Of a stretch of DNA of 64,000 nucleotides, positions 17,489 through 27,363 are shown in pieces. The DNA lies in NCBI RefSeq assembly GCF_051487185.1, contig NZ_JAHVDK010000017.1:1-64000 (forward strand), given 5' to 3'. The DNA comes from Inquilinus limosus_F. Lineage in GTDB: Bacteria; Pseudomonadota; Alphaproteobacteria; DSM-16000; Inquilinaceae. A model generated the notes under the pieces. The model saw only the letters and a list, made by a program, of their open reading frames with translations. It was not told the DNA's origin and did not search any database. Within the stretch, counting starts at the first letter, position 1. Every line of letters starts with the position of its first letter. A program made the position numbers and the translations under genes.

Positions 17489-18786
17489 GACCCCCTCCCC
17501 ATCGCTGCGACGGCCGGGGGCGGCGTCATCGTCGCGGCGGCCGAAGGCTGTGCAGGTTGCTTGCGAATTCGGGCGAAGAGCAGAGCGGGTATGAGGAACA
17601 GCACCATTTGGACCCATGCCGAGAGGACCCACTGCGTGTAGTGCGAAATCGTGTGCATCGCCGGAACGGCCAGCAGCATGTAGAAGAGTTGCGGCGCCGT
17701 ATGGCCGGCCATCGCCGCGCCGTAGAGCCGGCTCAGGAAATAGGCGATGATGAAGAACTTAAAGGCACCGAAATACCAGAATGAGGCATAGGCATCGGTC
17801 ATACCCGTCTCAGTCGTACCGGTCGGCTTGTTATACGCTCGATCAAATTGATCTTCGATACCGATCATGAAGGAATCCTTCAGATCCTTTCCAACGATTT
17901 GAGCCGGAATGTAATTCCATACAAGAGTATCCCAATGAAAGGCGCCATAATCGAATGATTGGTTCCGATCGACCATATGAATTCTGTACATCGCGTTGCG
18001 CATCTCCTCGCCACCCTTGGCAAGGATCCGTTCAAAGTTCTCCCAGACCGAAATCTCTGCGATCTTCGACAATGCCGGACCGTCATTCTTAACATTCAGC
18101 TGGCGATAGTCCGCGGTACTGGTCAGCGCCAGGGTGCCGCCCAGGACTCCTGCCAGCGCCAGAAAATGCGGCACGGCCCGGCGCCATTTGAACCAAATCG
18201 CAATCGCGAAAAGTATGAATAGCTCAGTCGTCTCGCCGCGTTTTCCGGTCCTCATGATGTGCTCTAGATAAAACATTCCATCAACTGCAATGATCATGAA
18301 GGCAGGAACCGACATCCTGTTGAAAAAACACAGCAGGGCGATGGCGAGGCCGTACTGAAGGAACTCGGAGAAGAAAGACAGCACCACGTAGTAGCCGGTG
18401 AACATCGTAGCGACTGCCATCTCGATCGGGATCTGGCTCAGCTTGTAGTAAAAATAGGATCCAATTATCGAGAGGATGGCGGAGACGAGAAGCAGCCGCC
18501 CCTCACTGAACTGCCATTGAAACGCTTGCATCACCGGAAGGCGGTTCGGCATCCAGCCCAGCCGGCACATGGCAAGGCACAGAACCGTGAAGCCGACGGT
18601 CTTGGCATAGAGCCCGGCTGGCATGAATTGATCGACCGCCAGGCCGGGCAGCTGCGGCAGGATAAAGGAGAAAGTGATTGCACCGGCCAGGAAGGGAAAC
18701 TCATACAGCTTCCCGCGCCGTGTCGCCGCCGCGACCAGCAGCCATAGGCACAGGCCAGCCAGCAACCCAGTGAGGATCCAGCTCAC
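17485..18786 (-). CDS. Polytopic membrane protein, candidate Wzy polymerase
   Basis: 433 residues with about ten hydrophobic segments (for example near 3-20, 30-48, 64-80, 96-115, 125-160, 205-222 and several near the C-terminus) and one long soluble loop near 230-330 (ENFERILAKGGEEMRN, YRIHMVDRNQ). This loop and overall layout fit O-antigen/EPS polymerases, which share little sequence. The locus otherwise lacks a Wzy, has a Wzx-type flippase at 29845, and a WcaF-type gene overlaps this one. I infer periplasmic polymerisation of undecaprenyl-linked repeat units. An O-antigen ligase or another membrane protein remains possible. Confidence 0.65.
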   Translation of the reverse strand: MSWILTGLLAGLCLWLLVAAATRRGKLYEFPFLAGAITFSFILPQLPGLAVDQFMPAGLYAKTVGFTVLCLAMCRLGWMPNRLPVMQAFQWQFSEGRLLLVSAILSIIGSYFYYKLSQIPIEMAVATMFTGYYVVLSFFSEFLQYGLAIALLCFFNRMSVPAFMIIAVDGMFYLEHIMRTGKRGETTELFILFAIAIWFKWRRAVPHFLALAGVLGGTLALTSTADYRQLNVKNDGPALSKIAEISVWENFERILAKGGEEMRNAMYRIHMVDRNQSFDYGAFHWDTLVWNYIPAQIVGKDLKDSFMIGIEDQFDRAYNKPTGTTETGMTDAYASFWYFGAFKFFIIAYFLSRLYGAAMAGHTAPQLFYMLLAVPAMHTISHYTQWVLSAWVQMVLFLIPALLFARIRKQPAQPSAAATMTPPPAVAAMGRGS

Positions 18787-19345
18787 AGCGGGCTCGCCGC
18801 AATCATCATCGAGCCGGCGTGGCTCGGATCACGGCTGAAGCCCGGCCCCCACCCTCCGGCCTCGATCAGAGGCTGGTGCAAGCCAGCACGGGTGATTGGA
18901 ACTCCAATCGTCATACTATGGTCAACGTCCCTTGACAGTACGCCAATCGCGGATGGCCGAAGCCACAGCCGCAGTCCGCATATCGCGGTGCGCGTCGCTC
19001 CGTGGGGCGGCCCCGTTGCAGTCCGCGTCCGGCTGAAGCCCCGCGCCGATCCGGCGCGCGGCAGATCCTCAGATCCATACGGGACGCTAACACCCCTTAC
19101 GCGGACCTCTGATCTGCCTATTGGAGTGAAGCGCTACGCCGAAGGGCGGGTTCAGGTCGGCGATGGCCTGGGGCAGTCCGTTCAGCGAGGTGCCCGCCCT
19201 CCGGAACGCACGACCGAGAGAGGGGATATACCGGCAAAAGGATGAAGCCCGACAGCAGCGCTACACCCGATTGCCAGATCACCATGCGTGGACATGCGCG
19301 ATATGTAGATGCGAGGTCCCAGAGGGTTCGGCGCTGTTTGCAGCC
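18787..19345. other. Divergent intergenic region
   Basis: About 560 bp between the candidate polymerase gene and the lipoprotein-like gene. TTGACA at 18933-18938 could be a -35 element but no good -10 box follows at the right distance. I see no gene in it. Confidence 0.4.
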
Positions 19346-21262
19346 ATGATCATCAAGCGTCTCATCTGCGCCGCGCTGCTCCTGGCGTGTTCGGGGGCGG
19401 CCGCCCGTCAAGACACGTCCTCAGCCGCAAGCCCGGCCAGGTGGCTCTCCGAATCGCGGTTCGTCATCTCGTCGATGGAAACTGGCCCGGTCGGCTATCT
19501 CGAAGCATGGGGCGGGTCGGAATTCGGCTACGCCTATTCCTATTCGATCTCGGGCGCGCCTGCGGGCATGACCGTGGATGCCGACACCGGCATGCTGTCG
19601 GCCGAAACGCCGCTCGCCGCCGGCACCTACGCCTTCAAGACGTCAGTGCGGAACCGGGGGGATATCTCGAGGGTCGCAGACTTCCCGGTCACGCTCGAGG
19701 TGGTGGCCGGGGTCACCGCCCGCCGAACCAGGAACGACATTCTTCATCGGGACTATGTGGTCGACTCCGGTGAGTACGGCACGCCGGTCGGCGCCGACTA
19801 CACCGAAGTCCTGATGAAGATTCGGCGCGCTATCATCCTCGATCAGAAAGCGGTGGGAGACGGCAATCTGAGGCCGACGATCATCTTTCATGGCGGCCGC
19901 CAGTACGATTATGTGAACAATCGCTGGACCTTCGGGATCCAGTACCTCGAGATCCGGAGCGACACTCCTGGCGTCCGTGCGAAGTTGCGCAACATCGCGC
20001 CGAACGGCCCTTACCATATCGCCTCCGCCATCTTACAGCTGGGCCGTCAATATTTTCAGTGCGTTCGTCCGGTCGGCGATTGGATCTGCGAGCAACCGAG
20101 ATCGATCGGCTATAAGATCGATACCACAGCCGTCGGCGATCATGCTGTGATGCTGAAGAACGCGAGCGACGCCCGCAATCTCCCAATCGGCCGCTACGTG
20201 ATGGTCGGTTCCTACGACCAGCAGATGTACGGCTTCCCCCCCAACATCCGCTATTTCGAATACGCGAAGGTGGTGTCCATCAGCGGCAGGAGGGTCGTCC
20301 TGGACCGGCCTCTTCGCCACAGGCACAAGGACAATTACTGGGAAACCCTCCAGGATCCGAATTCCCTCGGCGTCGCTCGCATTTACGCGATCGATCGTGA
20401 CGACCAGCGCCTGACGCTGCGCGCACGCATCAAGGATATCGAGTTCCTGGCCGATCCCGACAAAGGTTCGCCAGGCAACAAGCTCTATGCCGCTGCCCTC
20501 GACATGAGTTTCGAGAACTGCGTCATCCCCCATTTCGTGCCGACGCAGGCTCGCTTCGCTCGGGTCAGCGGCGGATCGGTGCTGAGCGGCGAACTGGACA
20601 AGCTGGTCAGCATGGTCGTGTTCGACGGCACCACCACTGCGGATCTGTATGAAGGAACCGGCGTGGACTATCTGCTGTTCAAGAATTCCAATGTGACCAG
20701 CGGCTACGGGATCGCGCCGCGCCAGCTGCGCGCCATCGATTCAACCCTCCGCGGCGTCGCGCACGCGCCGCTCGCGTTCAAAGGCTCATGGACGACGCAA
20801 CAGGTGGACGTCGCCGGCAGCGCATTTGTCGGCGCCGGGCCGGTCTTTGCCGAATGGCCGCCCGAAAGCCTGACCGTCGGTCAGGATGGGGTGAGCTGGG
20901 ACGGCCGACGGCTGACGGTTCCCTCACTATCCTCCTCGTCCGATGGGAAGAAGATTTGGGGCCGTGCCACCTGGGAAGGCGCGATCATCTACGCTGACGC
21001 GGTACGGTCGCCGAATTGGGGCATCATCACCGATATCACTGGCGAGGCCGACTCCATGTATTTCGACATTGACTGGAAAGCTGGCCCCGGCCCGACGGCG
21101 GGAACCCAGCTCTACGTGCCGAGGCTGCATGATGTCATCATCAGGGCCTCGCGTATCACGCCAGGGCTGTCATGGAACGATACCGATGCCGGCCGTCAGA
21201 TCACACCTGCTGGCAACCGGCCATTTCCGGAAGGTTATCCAATGGATCGATCTGGCTCCTAG
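19346..21262 (+). CDS. Putative exported lipoprotein with Ig-like domain, unknown function
   Basis: 638 residues from the ATG at 19346, chosen because it begins a signal peptide (MIIKRLICAALLLACSG) with a lipobox-like LLAC; longer frames put it inside the protein. The ribosome-binding site is weak. Residues about 45-125 resemble a bacterial Ig-like (He_PIG) domain: YSISGAPAGMTVDADTGMLS. The remainder, about 130-638, is rich in short beta-strand-like segments and Gly/Asn turns and could be a right-handed beta-helix, as in polysaccharide lyases, but I recognise no catalytic motif. Its place inside the EPS locus suggests that it binds, cuts or modifies the polymer at the envelope. This is inferred. 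Confidence 0.7.
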   Translation: MIIKRLICAALLLACSGAAARQDTSSAASPARWLSESRFVISSMETGPVGYLEAWGGSEFGYAYSYSISGAPAGMTVDADTGMLSAETPLAAGTYAFKTSVRNRGDISRVADFPVTLEVVAGVTARRTRNDILHRDYVVDSGEYGTPVGADYTEVLMKIRRAIILDQKAVGDGNLRPTIIFHGGRQYDYVNNRWTFGIQYLEIRSDTPGVRAKLRNIAPNGPYHIASAILQLGRQYFQCVRPVGDWICEQPRSIGYKIDTTAVGDHAVMLKNASDARNLPIGRYVMVGSYDQQMYGFPPNIRYFEYAKVVSISGRRVVLDRPLRHRHKDNYWETLQDPNSLGVARIYAIDRDDQRLTLRARIKDIEFLADPDKGSPGNKLYAAALDMSFENCVIPHFVPTQARFARVSGGSVLSGELDKLVSMVVFDGTTTADLYEGTGVDYLLFKNSNVTSGYGIAPRQLRAIDSTLRGVAHAPLAFKGSWTTQQVDVAGSAFVGAGPVFAEWPPESLTVGQDGVSWDGRRLTVPSLSSSSDGKKIWGRATWEGAIIYADAVRSPNWGIITDITGEADSMYFDIDWKAGPGPTAGTQLYVPRLHDVIIRASRITPGLSWNDTDAGRQITPAGNRPFPEGYPMDRSGS

Positions 21263-21518
21263 TGATCCTGGCTGGGGCCGTATGGCGCGTTATGGAAATA
21301 ATCCTTCCCATCCGGCGGCCTTCCGGGTGCCGCTACCCAAGAACCCGGCCGCTTCTCCGTCCATCCGTCGGCCGGAGGAGCCCGAACAGTGTTGCGACCC
21401 CGATTTCAGCAAGATGCCACAGTCTCTGCACGCCTTTTTTGATGAGTGGCTGTTGTGATCGCTGGCTGGATACCGCCGACAATCGGCACCTGGCACAGTG
21501 CACGGTGGAGATATTGAG

Positions 21519-23072
21519 ATGATGATCAGAGAGCTCGCAAGTAGCAGGACGCCGTTGCCGATGAGCCGTCAGTGGTGTGAGAAGCAGTCCGCAGCAGAGA
21601 TAACTGTTCCGCTGACCGCGACAGAGCAGCTGTACTACAGGACAGATGCGATGCCGCTTCGAGTAAGCGATGATCTGCGAACCTTGCATGCGGCTGACGA
21701 CGAACTAGACGAGGCGGCCATCTATTCGTACCTGCAGTTCGGTGCGGTTGTTCCGCCTCTCAGCCCCTGGAAGGCAATTCGTCGATTTGTCCCTGGCACA
21801 ACCACGACGGTTTCCGGCACCAACGCACAAACAATTCCCCAGCAACCGTCTCCGAGATCTTTGTCCAAAGCCGCGCCTTCGCCGAACATCGAGCAGCAGA
21901 TCTCGACGGTCGTAGCTGCACTTGATCGCTGTCTGCTTGAGCACTGTGCTGGGCGCCCGGTCACCATTCTGTTCAGCGGCGGGGTTGATTCGGGGCTCCT
22001 CGCAGCCAGAGCATCTGTCCTTGGGCTGAAGAACGTCACCCTCGTCAACTACTGCTTCGGCCCGAACGACCCGGAGTCGATGCTTGCGGAGCAGATGGCC
22101 CGGCATCTCGGGCTGAAGTTCGTGCGGATCGTAGAGGATGCCAGCGGCTCCGATGTCGCCGATGTGCTGCAGCATGCCGGCCTATATTACCGAACTCTGT
22201 TCGGTGATCACTCGGCAGCTCCGACATGCGCGATGATCCGTGCGATCATTCCGCAGTGCGAATCCGGTGGAGTGGTTCTTGAAGGGACAGGAGCAGACTC
22301 AGGCTTTGGGGAATTCGGCAGGGCAATGCAATGGCAGCGTGTCTATTCGCTACCGGCATGGAGCCGGAAACTCGGCGCCATGGCATATCGGACAACGAGG
22401 GCCTGGGGCAGACAAAGCAAACTCGAGTACTATTTGAGGATTCTTCGCCGCGCCGATCAGTTACAACATCCGTTTGCGGCTATTGCTGAAAATGCGCTGC
22501 GCGGCATTGCCTATCACCCGTCGAAGGACATCATCAGCGCCATCGAAACGCACTTGCTTCAATGGCTGCCTCATATGTCGCCGCCTGATCCTCGCCTGCA
22601 GCTGGCGGCGTTCGATCTCTCGCTGGGCTGTGCCTCGATTACCGCGCAGAAATCGCGATCGTTATTCGACGGGACGTCACTGGATGTTGTGTACCCATAC
22701 CTTCTACCAGACATGATCGATGTGGCGTTCGCGTCAGTCGATTGGGCCGGATCTGGGACGGAAGTGAAGCGGGTCTTGAAGGCAGCGCTGGCGCAACACG
22801 TGCCAGCCGCGATGGTCTATCGAGCCAAGAGCGGATTTGTGGCCTCGATGCCCGACAAGCTTGGGCACAAGGCATTTCTGACGGCGTTCGACAAATTGCT
22901 GGAACCACGGTCGCCGCTGGGTCGCTTTCTCGATCGAAAGTTCCTCCTTGGCATCAGGCCGAAGCTGGCAGCAAAGCAGAAGCTGCCGCCGCAAACTGAA
23001 TATTTCATGTGGTGCGCCGTGTTCGGCAACGAGTGGATCGAGCAGGTTTCGAGGCGCAGCCTGGACTCCTGA
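21519..23072 (+). CDS. Asparagine-synthase-like amidotransferase with truncated glutaminase domain
   Basis: 517 residues from the first of two ATGs at 21519, 8 bp after GGAG. The ATP-pyrophosphatase loop ILFSGGVDSGLLAA (near residues 148-161) and the downstream EGTGADSGFGEFGR segment mark the AsnB synthetase domain. The N-terminal part matches only the end of an AsnB glutaminase domain (YSYLQFGAVVPPLSPWKAIRR); the N-terminal catalytic Cys is absent, so ammonia or another amine must come from elsewhere. Such proteins recur in EPS and exopeptide clusters, perhaps amidating uronic acids or another carboxylate. The UDP-GalA-type epimerase nearby makes a uronic acid target plausible but unproven. 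Confidence 0.85.
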   Translation: MMIRELASSRTPLPMSRQWCEKQSAAEITVPLTATEQLYYRTDAMPLRVSDDLRTLHAADDELDEAAIYSYLQFGAVVPPLSPWKAIRRFVPGTTTTVSGTNAQTIPQQPSPRSLSKAAPSPNIEQQISTVVAALDRCLLEHCAGRPVTILFSGGVDSGLLAARASVLGLKNVTLVNYCFGPNDPESMLAEQMARHLGLKFVRIVEDASGSDVADVLQHAGLYYRTLFGDHSAAPTCAMIRAIIPQCESGGVVLEGTGADSGFGEFGRAMQWQRVYSLPAWSRKLGAMAYRTTRAWGRQSKLEYYLRILRRADQLQHPFAAIAENALRGIAYHPSKDIISAIETHLLQWLPHMSPPDPRLQLAAFDLSLGCASITAQKSRSLFDGTSLDVVYPYLLPDMIDVAFASVDWAGSGTEVKRVLKAALAQHVPAAMVYRAKSGFVASMPDKLGHKAFLTAFDKLLEPRSPLGRFLDRKFLLGIRPKLAAKQKLPPQTEYFMWCAVFGNEWIEQVSRRSLDS

Positions 23073-23389
23073 TTGTCCGGGGCACGGGCGCCGTTATCGT
23101 ACCGCACCTCGGAGGGGCATCGCCCGGGAGCTCTGGCGAGGGAGCCGCTCGGCGGCAGGCCGGCGCATGCAGCCGATTGCAATGCTCCTACCCGTTGCGC
23201 CCGAGATCATCCGACCAGCCGTGCGGCCCTGCCTGCGGCGCCTGGTGTCGCATTCCGCCAACACCTTGCATCGGGACGAGGTGGCACCTCAATTCAGGGG
23301 CGGTGTCGGGCCATGCCGGAGATCGCGGCGATCGCTTCGCCGCGGCAACACACCGCCAGGGAAGCGATCCTGATGCCGGACCCGGTGCC
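23073..23389. other. Intergenic region between convergent genes
   Basis: About 317 bp of GC-rich sequence between the asparagine-synthase-like gene and a leftward glycosyltransferase gene. No T-run terminator or gene is evident. Confidence 0.4.
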
Positions 23390-24586
23390 TCAGGCCTGAC
23401 GCTCGCGCAGCGTCCGGATGGCGTTCTTCAGCGAAGTCGGCAGATAGGTCCGGAGGCCGGGCCTCAGTCCCGACGGAAGGCGCCACCCTGCAAGGTCGAG
23501 CGACGACGCGATTGCAGGCTGCGAGTATCGCAGGCTCTCGATCAGGTCGCGATAGCGCTCCGCCATGAGGCCGATGCCGAAGTGGTCACGCGCCTTCCGG
23601 ATCGCCCTGGCGGACATCTCCGCACGACCGGCCCCGTCTTCGGCGAGCCGGATGATCGCCCGGGCCGCCGACCGCGTGTCGCCGACGGGAAAGAGAAATC
23701 CATTCACACCGTGCTCGACCGACAGGTCGGTGACGCCCTGGATGTGCGAGGCGACCGGCACGCAGCCCGCGGCCATGGCCTCGACCAGAGTCAACCCCAA
23801 ACCCTCGAACCGGGAAGGCATCAGGAGCACGTCATGCTCCGCCAGGAGCTTGCCGATCAGGCTCGGCGCCACCGCGCCTCGGAACTGGACACGGCTTCCG
23901 AGAGTTGTGCACCGTGCCTTCAGCCGAGCGAGGTCGGGTCCGTCGCCGGCCACCGTGAGGGTGATGACGGGCGGCAGGTCGCGGAAGATCCGCGGCAGCC
24001 AGAGCACGCCTTTGGCCTGGTCCTCGACCCTCCCGAGATAGAGCACCCGCAGGCCTTTCGACGTTCGCTCGGGCCGCGCCAATGCCAATCTGGCGGTATC
24101 GATCCCATTCGGGATGGCGACCGTCCAGCCGCGATCGAAGCCGTACCGGCGCACGAGATCAGCCTGAATCCGCGGCGAGACCCCGACCGTCGCATGGACA
24201 TGGTCGCGGATCGCGCGGGCCGCAGCATAGGTTCCCGGCGTGATGTTGTGGACGATCATGATCCGGAGGATGCGCGGATCGAGATAGCGGACGGCGTTGG
24301 TCTGGACAGGATCGGCAAGCACGTTCACGAACACGCCGTCGAAGCCATCCTCGACGGCCGTCACCACGGCCCGCGTGCGCGCATGGTCATCGTCGTCGGG
24401 CCGGCCGACCGTGTTGCCGTAATCCCTTTCCGTGCGGAACATCGGGCTGTCCGCCGCAGCATGGGCATTCGGGCCGCAACCCAGCCAGCGCAGCTCGATC
24501 CCGGCGCCGGCGAGGCCGGTGCGCAGGTGGCGAAACACCGAATAGGTCCCGCCGATATGGGGATAGCCGAAATAGGCGAGCTTCAT
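23390..24586 (-). CDS. Glycosyltransferase family 4
   Basis: 398 residues from an ATG at 24586 after GCAGGAG. The N-domain starts MKLAYFGYPHIGGTYSVFRHL, split here by its Gly loop at GGTYS. The C-domain has VAIPNGIDTARL, RVLYLGRVEDQAKGV, VAGDGPDLARL and the EX7E donor site MPSRFEGLGLTLVEAMAAG. It lies 18 bp after the WecA-like gene and should add a sugar soon after the initiating step. Sugar specificity is unknown. Confidence 0.92.
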   Translation of the reverse strand: MKLAYFGYPHIGGTYSVFRHLRTGLAGAGIELRWLGCGPNAHAAADSPMFRTERDYGNTVGRPDDDDHARTRAVVTAVEDGFDGVFVNVLADPVQTNAVRYLDPRILRIMIVHNITPGTYAAARAIRDHVHATVGVSPRIQADLVRRYGFDRGWTVAIPNGIDTARLALARPERTSKGLRVLYLGRVEDQAKGVLWLPRIFRDLPPVITLTVAGDGPDLARLKARCTTLGSRVQFRGAVAPSLIGKLLAEHDVLLMPSRFEGLGLTLVEAMAAGCVPVASHIQGVTDLSVEHGVNGFLFPVGDTRSAARAIIRLAEDGAGRAEMSARAIRKARDHFGIGLMAERYRDLIESLRYSQPAIASSLDLAGWRLPSGLRPGLRTYLPTSLKNAIRTLRERQA

Positions 24587-24604
24587 CCGGGCGCTCCTGC
24601 GGGG

Positions 24605-25684
24605 TCACATGCGCGTGGGGGCCGTCGGCCGAAGCGGCCGCGTCCGGCGGACCGAGATCCAGACGAAGCAGCAATGGATCGCGACCGGAAGCAGCAGCCC
24701 GACGGTGAGCAGCTGATCGGAGACAGCGAAGACGGTCCCGACATAGGCGATGGCACCGAACAGGATCGACAGGCCGACGATCAGGCCCGTCGCCGCGGAA
24801 TGCGTGAGGCCCCGCTCCAGGAGCAGATGGTGCAGATGCCAGCGATCGGGGGAGAATGGGCTGCGGCCGGCATGCAGCCGGCGGACCATCAGGCTGAGCG
24901 TGTCGACCACCGGGATGATGCAGGCCCAGAGGAGGACGGGGAACGGGATGGTCGGCTGCGGCCCGGAGGACAGATCGACGATGAAATAGGCGATCGCGGC
25001 GCCCAGCATCGTGCTGCCGGCATCGCCCATGAACACCAGTGCGCGCGGCCGCCATCGATGCCGCATGTTGAACGCGAGGAAGCCCAGAACCACGGCCAGC
25101 AGCAGGACCAGCTGCGTGATCGCCACGCTGCGCCCGAGGAAGGAGGCCATCAGCGCCAGCCAGAATAGCGCCGAGGCGGCGGTCCCCCCGGCCAGACCGT
25201 CGAGCCCGTCGATCATGTTGAAGGCATTGGTCAGCCCGACCACGAACAGGACGGTGACGCAGAAGACGAGGGCCGACAGGATCGGATCCGCGGCCACGGC
25301 CTGGGCGTCCAGGAAGGCGCTGCCGAAATTGCCGATCGCGTGGTTGCCGAGGGCGAGCATGGCGATCGACGCCAGCGCCTGGGCTATCAGCCGCCAGAGC
25401 GGGCGCAGATTGATGCGGTCGTCGACCGCGCCGACGGCGACGAGGATCGCGAGCCCGCCGATGAACGACCAGGGGGCCCGCCACGACGGTTCGAGCACGC
25501 ATGTTCCGATGACATAGGCGGCAAACATCGCGAGCCCGCCGCAGACCGGGACCAGCCCCTCATGCGCCTTGCGTGCGGTCGGGCGGTCGACGAGCCCCAA
25601 TCTGGGGGCGATCCGCTGCATCCAGACGACCAGAACCACTGCAAGGAGAAAGCCGTTCAATAGATGGGCGGCAAAATTCGGCAT
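24605..25684 (-). CDS. Undecaprenyl-phosphate sugar-1-phosphate transferase (WecA/MraY-like)
   Basis: 359 residues from the ATG at 25684, preceded by AAAGGGGG. A polytopic inner-membrane enzyme with about ten hydrophobic segments. Family motifs are visible in cytosolic loops: RKAHEGLVPVCGGLAMF, AVDDRINLRP, AFNMIDGLDGLAGG, FMGDAGSTMLG and the HxHH-type WHLHHLLLERG. It should transfer GlcNAc-1-P or another HexNAc-1-P to undecaprenyl phosphate and so start the repeat unit. It is followed after 18 bp by a glycosyltransferase gene. Confidence 0.93.
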   Translation of the reverse strand: MPNFAAHLLNGFLLAVVLVVWMQRIAPRLGLVDRPTARKAHEGLVPVCGGLAMFAAYVIGTCVLEPSWRAPWSFIGGLAILVAVGAVDDRINLRPLWRLIAQALASIAMLALGNHAIGNFGSAFLDAQAVAADPILSALVFCVTVLFVVGLTNAFNMIDGLDGLAGGTAASALFWLALMASFLGRSVAITQLVLLLAVVLGFLAFNMRHRWRPRALVFMGDAGSTMLGAAIAYFIVDLSSGPQPTIPFPVLLWACIIPVVDTLSLMVRRLHAGRSPFSPDRWHLHHLLLERGLTHSAATGLIVGLSILFGAIAYVGTVFAVSDQLLTVGLLLPVAIHCCFVWISVRRTRPLRPTAPTRM

Positions 25685-26080
25685 CGCGCCCCCTTTCAGG
25701 AATCGTAATCTTCGTGGAGCGCCGGGACGGCGCATAAAGGCCGGATGAAACGGCGACCCGAAGTCCGCCTCGGAAACTCTAGGCAGTGGCCCCCGCTTTG
25801 TTCGATTCGGACAAACTGGTGGTCCGCTCTATCCGGAAGGAGAATTCCGACATGGGGACGCAGTCTTTGGGCGCAGGGGACGACAAAGCCCTTGGACCGG
25901 TGGGTCGGATTCGACCTGCGAATATCTCGCGCCCGTTGCGGGCCTTCCCCTTCTGCAGGAGCCCGGCCACTTCGCCCTTCGGAGGACAACTGGCGGGATG
26001 ACGAGGCGGGCGCCTGCAGCACGGAGATTTTCGGGCACCATCGCACCGCCAAGGCCTGGGGACGTGATGGTGGGCAGCCG
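25685..26080. other. Intergenic region upstream of the WecA-like gene
   Basis: 396 bp between two leftward genes. It probably carries the promoter of the WecA-like and glycosyltransferase pair. I see no credible gene or strong hairpin. Confidence 0.4.
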
Positions 26081-26668
26081 TCAGAACGCGACGAGGCCGT
26101 ATCGGAGCGAATACCATGCGATCTTCAGGTATTCCTTCAGGACCATGAGGCCGCCGTTGTCGCGTATCATCTGCCGGTAGGATTCGTCGCGCTCGACCGG
26201 CCCCGACATCCATTCCAGCTGCGGCAAGACCTGCCGAAAGCAGGCGAGGGCCCGGCGGGTGTGGAACCAGCTCGTGACCAGGACGGCACGTCGTGCGCCC
26301 ATCGCCGTCAGCATGGGAGCCGAGAACACGGCGTTCTCCCAGGTGTTTCGGGCGGCGCATTCAATCTGGATCACGTTCCGAGGCACGCCCGAGTCCACCA
26401 TGTGGCTTCGGATGCTCTCGCAATCGTCGATGCCCGTCACGAGAACCCTCGGCGCGACCCCCTGCCGGTAGAGGGCGGCTGCACGCCAGGCCCGGCTCGG
26501 CCCATTGCCACCGAGGACGACGATGACATCGGCCGGCTCGAGGGAGGTTCGGACGAGAAGCAGCGGTTCGGCGGCCTTTAAGGCCGCGGCGACGGCCACG
26601 CCACTGGTGAGCGAGATCAGCATGATCACCACGCAGATCCGGCGGATCCTGGCGAATCGGGGCTTCAT
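26081..26668 (-). CDS. YdcF/SanA-like DUF218 membrane protein
   Basis: 195 residues from the ATG at 26668; a longer frame to 26770 overlaps the deacetylase gene. One N-terminal membrane anchor (IRRICVVIMLISLTSGVAVAAAL) is followed by a DUF218 domain: ADVIVVLGGNGPSRAWRAAALY, VLVTGIDDCESI, and VLVTSWFHTRRALACF near residues 141-156. DUF218 proteins are envelope proteins of poorly known function, often near cell-wall or polysaccharide genes. It is the last gene of the leftward operon that begins at 29482. Confidence 0.85.
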   Translation of the reverse strand: MKPRFARIRRICVVIMLISLTSGVAVAAALKAAEPLLLVRTSLEPADVIVVLGGNGPSRAWRAAALYRQGVAPRVLVTGIDDCESIRSHMVDSGVPRNVIQIECAARNTWENAVFSAPMLTAMGARRAVLVTSWFHTRRALACFRQVLPQLEWMSGPVERDESYRQMIRDNGGLMVLKEYLKIAWYSLRYGLVAF

Positions 26669-26709
26669 CACCTCAACGTCTCCGCGGACAGGCCTCGATC
26701 CTGGCGACG

Positions 26710-27363
26710 TCAACCGACCAGCCCTTTGGGCAGGACGAAGGCCTCGGCATAGCGCCCCGGCGCGCGGCACTCCATGCCCCGCAGGCGGGCCAGCCCCCGG
26801 AAGGTCTCGGCATCGAACCAGTCCTTGGACCGCTGCGTCCCGAAATGGGCAAGAAGAAGCTCGATCTTGCGCTCAAGGACATCGGGGTCGAGAGGCACGT
26901 AGAGGTTCGGCTGGCCGAGATCGCCATCCCATTTCGGGATCTCGTATTCGAGGATGAGATGGTCGCGGAAGGCATTCCAGGTGAGCCGGCAGGTCTCCTG
27001 GTGATCCTGGTGCGCGTCGGTCCGGCGATGGGTCAGGATGACGTCCGGGCGGCTGCGGGCCCTTAGCTCGGAGAACCAGGCCTTGATCTCGTCCCCCTGG
27101 TACGGAAAGAAGCTGTCCCTGAAATCGGCGAGCTCGACCACGGAGCTCGCGGCGCCGGCGAGGAAGGCGGCGGCCGAGGCCTCCGCCTCCGCCGCGCGCG
27201 GGCCGGCGGCGCTGAGCACGCACCAATGGACATGGAGCCGGATCCCGGCCGCGATCCATGACAGAAGCGTGCCCCCTGCCCCGATCTCGATGTCGTCGGA
27301 ATGCGCACCGAGACAGAGCACGGACAGGTTTTCACCCGGCCGCGCGAGACCCAATGCCCTCAT
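26710..27363 (-). CDS. PIG-L family deacetylase
   Basis: 217 residues. The zinc-binding motif CLGAHSDDIEIGAGG (near residues 17-31) and the distal histidines in LTHRRTDAHQDHQETCRLT mark the LmbE/PIG-L fold, which removes N-acetyl groups from GlcNAc-type sugars. The ATG overlaps the stop of the preceding cytidylyltransferase gene (TGATG). With that gene and the C-methyltransferase it forms a tightly coupled trio, so the substrate is probably an N-acetylated nucleotide sugar or lipid-linked sugar. Confidence 0.9.
   Translation of the reverse strand: MRALGLARPGENLSVLCLGAHSDDIEIGAGGTLLSWIAAGIRLHVHWCVLSAAGPRAAEAEASAAAFLAGAASSVVELADFRDSFFPYQGDEIKAWFSELRARSRPDVILTHRRTDAHQDHQETCRLTWNAFRDHLILEYEIPKWDGDLGQPNLYVPLDPDVLERKIELLLAHFGTQRSKDWFDAETFRGLARLRGMECRAPGRYAEAFVLPKGLVG

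Noticed and set aside
23009..25168. 719-codon open frame on the plus strand
   Set aside because: It lies opposite the glycosyltransferase and WecA-like genes, has the charged low-complexity look of antisense high-GC frames, and shows no family motif.
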